A stretch of 6,488 nt of DNA, from contig CALFMQ010000051.1 of NCBI GenBank assembly GCA_937879825.1, positions 1-6,488 of the forward strand, in the 5' to 3' direction. The notes under the pieces were generated by a model. The model had not been told where the DNA came from and made no database searches. It saw only the letters and a list, made by a program, of their open reading frames with translations. Origin of the DNA: an uncultured Phycisphaerales bacterium (lineage in GTDB: Bacteria > Planctomycetota > Phycisphaerae > Phycisphaerales > UBA1924). Positions 1 through 4,724 of the stretch are shown one piece after another (the stretch's first letter is position 1; every line of letters begins with the position of its first letter). Both the position numbers and the translations under genes were made by a program.

Positions 1-1
1 C

Positions 2-214
2 CCGTTTCCGCTTGAGCCGCGGTGGGTGCAGTTGTTCGCCAATACGGTGATTTACGCCGCAGCGTTCTGCTTGGTGTTTGTGCCCGGTGCCTGGCGGCAG
101 CACCGGCGATCGCGCATCGGTTTGTGTCCCCGATGCAACTACGACCTTTGCGGCCTGCCGGGTGGCGCGCCGTGCCCGGAATGCGGGCGGGCGGCGCCCA
201 CGACGACTCGTTAG
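2..214 (+). CDS. C-terminal end of a membrane protein with a zinc-ribbon tail (5' partial)
   Basis: The reading frame is open from the first full codon (position 2) to TAG at 212-214, so the gene almost certainly begins outside the window; the GTG at 26 lies inside a continuing frame and is unlikely to be the true start. The visible part has one hydrophobic segment (LFANTVIYAAAFCLVFVPGAW), then a basic stretch (RQHRRSR), then a zinc-ribbon-like tail with two Cys pairs, CPRC and CPEC, around the motif YDL-x-GLP. A hydrophobic helix followed by basic residues suggests a membrane anchor with the tail in the cytoplasm. From memory, this short tail recurs on many otherwise unrelated proteins of Phycisphaerae; its function is unknown to me. 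The usual Arg of YDLRGLP is Cys here (YDLCGLP), giving a fifth cysteine. The full protein's role cannot be judged from this fragment. Confidence 0.7.
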   Translation, partial: PFPLEPRWVQLFANTVIYAAAFCLVFVPGAWRQHRRSRIGLCPRCNYDLCGLPGGAPCPECGRAAPTTTR

Positions 215-279
215 AGCCGCGAGCGGGAGCGAGCGGCGGGATGGGCGCACAACTGTCCGCTCGCTCCCGCTCGCGGCTC
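214..279. repeat. Perfect 23-bp inverted repeat with 20-nt spacer; REP-like, possible terminator
   Basis: Positions 214-236 and 257-279 are exact reverse complements. Each arm is also a hairpin by itself. In the left arm GCCGC (216-220) pairs with GCGGC (233-237), then a GA/GA tandem mismatch, then GC/GC, closed by the loop GGGA, a GNRA tetraloop. The right arm has the same fold on the opposite strand with a 4-bp outer stem. This resembles paired REP palindromes in opposite orientation. It starts on the last base of the upstream stop codon, so it could terminate that transcript, but no T tract follows either arm. Similar GAGCCGCGAGCG-type sequences are common in planctomycete genomes as I recall them; this was not searched. 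Confidence 0.75.
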
Positions 280-311
280 CGATGGGGCGGCGGCCGCAAC
301 CCCGCTTCGGC

Positions 312-317
312 TACTCT
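312..317 (+). promoter_or_regulatory. Putative -10 element of cysS (TACTCT)
   Basis: TACTCT fits the TANNNT form of a sigma-70 -10 box. It ends 7 nt before the cysS ATG, which would place the transcription start at or next to the start codon, giving a leaderless or near-leaderless mRNA. No convincing -35 box is visible, and no Shine-Dalgarno sequence precedes the ATG. The case rests on the same arrangement before tmk and the FKBP gene. Confidence 0.35.
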
Positions 318-324
318 TTGCGTG

Positions 325-1938
325 ATGACGCTTCGCATTCATAACACGCTGACGGGGAAGGTCGAGGTCTTCCGGCCGATCGAGGCGGGGAGGGTGTCGT
401 TCTACACCTGCGGCCCGACGGTGTACGACTATGCGCACATCGGGAACTTCCGATCGTTCCTGGCTGCGGATGTGCTCCGGCGGTGGCTCGAGTCGCCCCT
501 GTGCGGACGGGTTGATCCATCGGGCAAGCCGGCGGGCGATCGCGGGGAGGGCGGGTACAAGGTGACGCAGGTGATGAACATCACCGATGTCGGGCACATG
601 GTGGACGACAGCGGCGCCGACGGCGGGGGCGACGACAAGATGGAGGCGGCGCGGAAGCGGCTTGCCGAGGGCAAGAAGTCCGGCACGCTGCCGGAGGGTG
701 TTGGCAACGAGTTCGACCCGGATGACCCGAGCGCGATCGCGGACTATTACGCTGCGGCGTTCGTCGACGATGCGCGGGCGCTGGGGCTGCGCGTGGTGCG
801 GGACGCGGAGGATGATCCGTCGCTCATGCCGAGGCCCACGCGGGAGATCCGCGGGATGCTCGAGATGATTCTCTCGCTCATCGAAGGCGGGCACGCGTAT
901 GTGGGCAGCGATGGCGTGGTGTACTTCGATACGCAGTCGTACCCCGACTACGGCAGGTTGTCGGGCAACACGCTGGACAAGATTCGCTCGGGCGCGGGGG
1001 GGCGGGTTGACGAGGCGACGCAGGGGATCAAGAAGCACCCGGCGGACTTCATGCTGTGGAAGCCGGACCCGCGGCACCTGATGCGATGGGACCCGGCGCT
1101 GGTGCTGGCGGATGATGCGGGCCTCGCGGGGAAAGCGAAGCGGTTGGGGCTGCGCGAGGGGTACCCGGGTTGGCATATCGAATGCTCGGTGATGGCTGCG
1201 GCGCGGCTTGGAACGGAGATCGACCTGCACTCGGGGGGCGAGGACAACATTTTCCCCCATCACGAATGCGAGATCGCGCAGTCGCGGTGCGCCTTCGGCA
1301 CGGAGTTCTTCGCGCACTACTGGTTCCACGCGCGGTTCCTCTTCGTCGAGGGGGCGAAGATGAGCAAGAGCAAGGGGAACTTCTTCACGGTACGGGACCT
1401 GATGGGCAAGGGCTTTGCGCCGGACGCGATTCGGCTGGAACTCATCAAGACGCATTACCGCTCGAACGCGAACTTCACGGAGCAGGGGCTGCGGGACTCG
1501 GCGCGGATGATCGCGCGGTGGAGGGAGTTTGTGAAGAAGGCGGAGGGGGGCGGTGATCGGGGCGATGCGGGCGCGCGTGATGCCGCGACGAGCGCGTTCG
1601 CGGGCGCGATGAACGACGATCTGAACATCGCCGGCGCGATCGGCGTGGTGAACACGTGGATCAACAGCACGCCGGCTCCCACGCGCGATGATGCGCGGGC
1701 GATGGCGTGGTTCGATGGTGTGCTGGGTGTGCTGAACCGGGAGAGTGTCGTTGGCTCGCGCGGGAGCGATGCGGGGGGGGATGCGGAGATCGATGCGCTG
1801 GTGAGGGCGCGGGACGAGGCGCGGAAGGCCAAGAACTGGGCGGAGTCGGACCGGATTCGCGACGAGCTGGCGGCGCGGGGGATCGAGATCAAAGATGCGC
1901 CGGGCGGGGCGACCTGGGAGCGGAAGGCGTCGCTCTAG
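325..1938 (+). CDS. cysS: Cysteinyl-tRNA synthetase
   Basis: Class I aminoacyl-tRNA synthetase that charges tRNA-Cys with cysteine in the cytoplasm. The ATP-binding motifs are HIGN (residues 38-41, the HIGH variant) and KMSKS (345-349). The four zinc ligands that bind substrate cysteine are all present by comparison with E. coli CysRS: C29 in TCGPTVYD, C287 in GWHIECS, H312 and E316 in FPHHECE. The C-terminal third has the helical anticodon-binding region and ends with the usual family tail (NWAESDRIRDELAARGI). At 537 residues it is clearly longer than E. coli CysRS (about 460). The extra length is N-terminal: about 20 residues before GYKV and an expanded stretch after NITDVGH, around residues 89-140. 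ATG 325 is chosen because homology begins directly after it; the frame stays open upstream, but there it crosses the inverted repeat and makes no sense as protein. No Shine-Dalgarno is seen. Confidence 0.97.
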   Translation: MTLRIHNTLTGKVEVFRPIEAGRVSFYTCGPTVYDYAHIGNFRSFLAADVLRRWLESPLCGRVDPSGKPAGDRGEGGYKVTQVMNITDVGHMVDDSGADGGGDDKMEAARKRLAEGKKSGTLPEGVGNEFDPDDPSAIADYYAAAFVDDARALGLRVVRDAEDDPSLMPRPTREIRGMLEMILSLIEGGHAYVGSDGVVYFDTQSYPDYGRLSGNTLDKIRSGAGGRVDEATQGIKKHPADFMLWKPDPRHLMRWDPALVLADDAGLAGKAKRLGLREGYPGWHIECSVMAAARLGTEIDLHSGGEDNIFPHHECEIAQSRCAFGTEFFAHYWFHARFLFVEGAKMSKSKGNFFTVRDLMGKGFAPDAIRLELIKTHYRSNANFTEQGLRDSARMIARWREFVKKAEGGGDRGDAGARDAATSAFAGAMNDDLNIAGAIGVVNTWINSTPAPTRDDARAMAWFDGVLGVLNRESVVGSRGSDAGGDAEIDALVRARDEARKAKNWAESDRIRDELAARGIEIKDAPGGATWERKASL

Positions 1939-1961
1939 GGCTGCGCCATTGACAGGCGCGT

Positions 1962-1967
1962 TAGATT
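1962..1967 (+). promoter_or_regulatory. Possible -10 element (TAGATT) before the protease-like gene
   Basis: TAGATT fits TANNNT and lies in the 66-bp gap after cysS. A start about 7 nt downstream would give a leader of roughly 30 nt containing the Shine-Dalgarno site at 1993-1998. No -35 box lies at normal spacing; the TTGACA at 1949-1954 is only 7 nt away. Read-through from cysS is an equally good explanation for expression. Confidence 0.25.
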
Positions 1968-1992
1968 GGTGATCGGGGTGTGGGCAGATCGT

Positions 1993-1998
1993 GGGAGG
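1993..1998 (+). promoter_or_regulatory. Shine-Dalgarno site GGGAGG that fixes the start at 2005
   Basis: GGGAGG ends 6 nt before ATG 2005, normal spacing for a ribosome binding site. It decides between that ATG and the in-frame GTG at 1966. It is the only strong Shine-Dalgarno seen before any start in this window. Confidence 0.7.
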
Positions 1999-2004
1999 CC
2001 CGGC

Positions 2005-3267
2005 ATGAGTGTTATTGCGCGTCTTGTGGTGTGTGTTGTTCTGGTGCTTTTCTTGTGCGCCGAGGCGCTAGCGGGGAAGGTGACGGTGACGCTTCGCGAC
2101 GGGCGGGTGTTCACGGGGTTTGTGCACGAGGAGACGGAGTTCAAGATTGTCCTCGATGTGCCGTTTTCGGGGATCACGAGCCGTATGACCTTCGCGATGC
2201 GCGATGTGGACACAATCACGCGCGAGGATGACAAGGAAACGGGCTCGCCGGTTGACGAGGGCGATGGTGCGGACGAGTCCGGCGATGCGCCGGCCGATGA
2301 TGCGAACACGGACGCGCAGCGGACGGGCGGGTATGTGGTGATCCCGGCGCACGGGGGCGTGGGTGTGGAGCTGACGGCGGATTACTTTGACGACACGCTC
2401 AACCGCGCGGTGCGCTGCGGTGCGGAGGCGGCGATCATCCATGTGGACTCGCCGGGCGGGCTGGTGGCGGAGCTGGACGCTATCCGGGACGTGCTCGATC
2501 GGTACGAGGACAAGATCACGATCGCGTTCTATGTGGATAATGAGGCGTTCAGTGCCGCGGCGCTGCTTTGCATGAGCGGGAAGCATCTGTACATCGGCAA
2601 GCGCGCGAGCATCGGGGCTGCGGTGGCGTTCTCGGGATCGGTGGGGAACTACAAGGTTGACGCGAAGTTCAACAGCGCGTTCGCGGCCAAGTGGCGCGGG
2701 CGTGCGGAGGAGGTCGGGCGTCCGGGGCTGCTGATCGACGCGATGATCCTGCCCGAGACGGAGGTGTACGCGGAGAAGTCCACCGAGCCGTGGACGCTCT
2801 CCCCCGACAAGCCCTCGAAGAGCGAAGGGGCGGAATGGCAGACCCTCGACAACAAGCGGGAGATTCTCTCGCTCACGCACCTGACGGCGACGGGCACGGG
2901 CGCGGTGAACGGGAGCGCGGACTCGGCGCACGATGTCGCGGCGCTGATCGGCGTGGAACACAATGAGGCGGCGGCGTTCGACGGCGAGCGGTACGCGGCG
3001 TCGTACTACGCCAGCCAGGAGCGGAACATCAATACCGTTGTGGCGGCGCTGGAGAGCTATGTCGAGGTGCTGGACACGCTCAAGGACTCGAAAGACCTGC
3101 GCCAGTATCGGGAGCGACTCGAGAAGCTGAACCGGACGATCGGGCAGGTGTCGCGCTTGTACAACAAGCATGACTATGTGCGGAACATCTTTTTGCTGGA
3201 GGGCGTGTCGATCGACGCCTTCCGCGCGATCCAGGACCGAATCCGCGAGATTCTGCGCGATCTGTGA
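2005..3267 (+). CDS. Secreted ClpP/NfeD-like serine-protease-fold protein with N-terminal Lsm-like module
   Basis: 420 residues. An N-terminal signal peptide (hydrophobic residues 7-19) ends in ALA, with likely cleavage after A23. Residues 24-75 form a small beta module starting VTVTLRDGRVFTGFV, like Lsm/SH3-type barrels. An acidic, probably flexible linker (about 76-108) leads to a crotonase-fold domain like the N-terminal protease of NfeD (STOPP) proteins, about 109-330. It has the oxyanion-type motif VDSPGG (147-152), a probable nucleophile S183 in AFSAAAL, and SIGAAVA (202-208). NfeD proteases use a Ser-Lys dyad; K221 and K229 are candidates, but I cannot assign the Lys safely, so activity is unproven. 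The rest (about 335-420) looks helical, possibly coiled coil. The membrane segments and C-terminal OB domain of full NfeD are absent, so this is likely a periplasmic or extracytoplasmic soluble relative. ATG 2005 is chosen for its Shine-Dalgarno and signal peptide. Confidence 0.75.
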   Translation: MSVIARLVVCVVLVLFLCAEALAGKVTVTLRDGRVFTGFVHEETEFKIVLDVPFSGITSRMTFAMRDVDTITREDDKETGSPVDEGDGADESGDAPADDANTDAQRTGGYVVIPAHGGVGVELTADYFDDTLNRAVRCGAEAAIIHVDSPGGLVAELDAIRDVLDRYEDKITIAFYVDNEAFSAAALLCMSGKHLYIGKRASIGAAVAFSGSVGNYKVDAKFNSAFAAKWRGRAEEVGRPGLLIDAMILPETEVYAEKSTEPWTLSPDKPSKSEGAEWQTLDNKREILSLTHLTATGTGAVNGSADSAHDVAALIGVEHNEAAAFDGERYAASYYASQERNINTVVAALESYVEVLDTLKDSKDLRQYRERLEKLNRTIGQVSRLYNKHDYVRNIFLLEGVSIDAFRAIQDRIREILRDL

Positions 3268-3310
3268 TCGGGGAGTTTTCCACGGCGACGCTGGCGGGTG
3301 AGCCGTTCTC

Positions 3311-3316
3311 TACAAT
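3311..3316 (+). promoter_or_regulatory. Putative -10 element of tmk (TACAAT)
   Basis: TACAAT differs from the sigma-70 -10 consensus TATAAT at one base and ends 6 nt before GTG 3323, in the 55-bp gap after the protease-like gene. Transcription would start at or beside the GTG, implying a leaderless message. There is no clear -35 box at 16-18 bp and no Shine-Dalgarno. Confidence 0.45.
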
Positions 3317-3322
3317 CTCGGC

Positions 3323-4012
3323 GTGAACCCCCCGCCGCAGCACGACTGTCGTTGGATGAGCGCCCTGAGCGGGCGGTTTATCGTCTTTGACGGGCCCGAC
3401 GGCTCGGGCAAGTCCACGCAGTTCCGGACGATTGCGGGCATGGCGCGGTCGGCGGGGTTGGAGGTGCGCGAGGTGCGCGAGCCGGGGGGCACGGCGGTGG
3501 GCGAGCGTATCCGCGAGATCCTGCTGGACCCGATTCACGACGAGATGGCGTTGCGCTGCGAGATGATGCTGTATATGGCGAGCCGGGCGCAGCTGGTGGA
3601 GCAGATCATCCGCCCGGCGTTGCGTGGCGGCGCGCTGGTGCTGGCGGACCGGTTCGTCTCGAGCACCTACGCCTATCAGGGCGCGGCGGGGGGACTGCCG
3701 ATGCACGAGATCGACGCGGTGGCGAGTGCCGCGTGCGGCGATCGCGCCGGAGGCGGGACGTGGCCCGATCTGACGGTGATCTTTGATGTGGACGGGCGGA
3801 CGGCGGCGACTCGTCTGAATCCCACGCTGGATCGGATGGAGCAGAAGGGCGCTGCGTTCCATGCGCGGGTCCGCCAGGGGTACCTGGATCAGGCGGCGCG
3901 CGACCCGGGTCATTACGCGGTGATCGATGCGCATCAGAGTGCGGAAGCGGTGACGGGCGACACGCTCTCGATGCTCCGCCGGCGTCTCACCGGACTCGGG
4001 GTCCACGAGTGA
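3323..4012 (+). CDS. tmk: Thymidylate kinase (dTMP kinase)
   Basis: Phosphorylates dTMP to dTDP with ATP, an essential cytoplasmic step of dTTP synthesis. The Walker A P-loop is GPDGSGKST (residues 24-32). The dTMP-binding EPGGT motif is at 53-57, and the DRF-x-SS-x-YAYQGA signature begins at D109. The lid has R164 and R171 in RLNPTLDRMEQ, followed by the family's FHARVRQGYL. With no Arg in the P-loop and arginines in the lid it matches the bacterial type II enzymes such as that of E. coli. The start is uncertain. GTG 3323 gives 229 aa and sits 6 nt after a -10-like TACAAT. In-frame ATG 3356 gives 218 aa, with about the N-terminal length seen in E. coli Tmk. Neither has a Shine-Dalgarno. The stop overlaps the next start by 4 nt. 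Confidence 0.95.
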   Translation: MNPPPQHDCRWMSALSGRFIVFDGPDGSGKSTQFRTIAGMARSAGLEVREVREPGGTAVGERIREILLDPIHDEMALRCEMMLYMASRAQLVEQIIRPALRGGALVLADRFVSSTYAYQGAAGGLPMHEIDAVASAACGDRAGGGTWPDLTVIFDVDGRTAATRLNPTLDRMEQKGAAFHARVRQGYLDQAARDPGHYAVIDAHQSAEAVTGDTLSMLRRRLTGLGVHE

Positions 4013-4251
4013 GCCCGCTGAGCGAGCGCGTGCGCGCGGTGCTGAGCCCGCGCGAGGGCGGCATCGAGATGGTGGACGGGCTGGTTGTGGTGCGTGTTGA
4101 CTCCGTGGACCGCCGTTATCGGGACGCGATCAAGGCGGGGCTGGAGCCCATGTCGCCCCCGGAGGATGAGGTGGGGATGGGGGCGTGCCGACGTGTGGCG
4201 CGGGTGCGCGACATGTCCACGGGTCGGATGATCGTCATCTGGTCGCCGTGA
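4009..4251 (+). CDS. Small protein of unknown function, coupled to tmk
   Basis: 80 residues, not recognised. Its GTG start overlaps the tmk TGA in a GTGA junction, so translation is probably coupled and it should be co-expressed with tmk. There is no signal peptide or membrane segment, so it is likely cytoplasmic. It is Arg-rich, with beta-like stretches at about residues 19-31 (GIEMVDGLVVVRV) and at the C-terminus (MIVIWSP), and a basic patch RRYRDAIKAG between. Codons use G or C at most third positions as in the neighbouring genes, which supports real coding. In many bacteria holB (DNA polymerase III delta prime) follows tmk; this product is far too short for that and has no P-loop. It could be a lineage-specific small protein. 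Confidence 0.65.
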   Translation: MSPLSERVRAVLSPREGGIEMVDGLVVVRVDSVDRRYRDAIKAGLEPMSPPEDEVGMGACRRVARVRDMSTGRMIVIWSP

Positions 4252-4286
4252 CCTCGCGGGGCGTGAAGTCGGGGGCCCGATGGTCC

Positions 4287-4292
4287 GATTAT
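4287..4292 (+). promoter_or_regulatory. Weak -10-like element (GATTAT) before the FKBP gene
   Basis: GATTAT matches TATAAT at four of six positions, including the key A2 and T6, and ends 6 nt before ATG 4299. The spacing equals that before tmk. No -35 box or Shine-Dalgarno is visible in the 47-bp gap after the small gene. Confidence 0.25.
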
Positions 4293-4298
4293 TCGGGT

Positions 4299-4724
4299 AT
4301 GGCGACGGGATTCGTCCGAGCTTTGGTCCTCTTGACGGGCGCGCTGGCGATGTCGGCGTGCTCGGATCGCGCGATCGAGTTGTCGCCGGACAAGAGCATC
4401 AAGTACGAGGATCAGGTCGTCGGCACGGGGCCTCCGGTGAAGGAGGGGTCCATGATCCGGGCGCACTACGTCGTTCGTCTGCCGAATGGTGATGTGGTTG
4501 TGAATACCCGGAGCGCCGGCAAGGGCGATCCGCACATCTGGCAGGTCGGCACCGAGGCGATCATCCCGGGCATGAACAAGGCGGTGATCGGGATGCGGAT
4601 GGGCGGTGTGCGCAAGGCGACCCTGCCGCCTCGCGCAGGGTATGGATTCAAGGGATATGCCGACAAGATCCCGCCCAACACGGACCTGATCGTGTACATC
4701 GAGCTCGAGAGCATCATCCACTAG
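4299..4724 (+). CDS. FKBP-type peptidyl-prolyl isomerase-like lipoprotein
   Basis: 141 residues. The N-terminus (VRALVLLTGALAMSAC) is a probable lipoprotein signal with the lipid-modified Cys at C21, so the product should be anchored on the outer side of the cytoplasmic membrane or in the outer membrane. Residues about 34-139 make one FKBP domain: KYEDQVVGTG, AHYVV (Y57), the IIPGMNKAVIGM helix (88-99), GYGFKGYADKIPPNT (114-128) and the final strand DLIVYIEL. FKBP domains isomerise Xaa-Pro bonds in folding proteins. By hand comparison with human FKBP12 the active-site positions are altered: the FD pair is V68-N69, the floor Trp is M92, and F99 appears to be V132, while Y26 and Y82 are kept as Y57 and Y115. 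Isomerase activity may be weak or lost. ATG 4299 is chosen from the signal sequence. The stop interlocks with that of the convergent gene. Confidence 0.88.
   Translation: MATGFVRALVLLTGALAMSACSDRAIELSPDKSIKYEDQVVGTGPPVKEGSMIRAHYVVRLPNGDVVVNTRSAGKGDPHIWQVGTEAIIPGMNKAVIGMRMGGVRKATLPPRAGYGFKGYADKIPPNTDLIVYIELESIIH

Noticed and set aside
22..324. Upstream extension of the cysS frame to GTG 22
   Set aside because: It would translate the zinc-ribbon gene in another frame and run through the inverted repeat. CysRS homology begins right after ATG 325.
211..1455. Long minus-strand open frame (414 codons) opposite cysS
   Set aside because: Its translation is dominated by Arg, His, Pro and Val with no domain, and it lies opposite a certain cysS gene. 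High G+C removes stop codons from this antisense frame.
1949..1954. Perfect -35-like TTGACA after cysS
   Set aside because: The nearest -10-like hexamer (TAGATT, 1962) is only 7 nt away and no TANNNT lies 16-18 nt downstream. It also sits in the loop of a weak 5-bp hairpin (1943-1959), so it is probably chance.
1943..1959. GCGCC/GGCGC hairpin after cysS as a terminator
   Set aside because: The stem is only 5 bp with a 7-nt loop and no T tract; such stems are expected by chance in DNA this rich in G+C.
2068..3171. Minus-strand open frame (367 codons) opposite the protease-like gene
   Set aside because: The product is Arg/His-rich and low in complexity of motifs, with no plausible fold. It is a GC-driven shadow of a gene with a signal peptide and clear domain motifs.
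3462..3482. Short tandem repeat GAGGTGCGC, about two copies, in tmk
   Set aside because: It encodes the ordinary Tmk segment EVREVREPGG; only two copies are present, so it is coding sequence with repeated codons.
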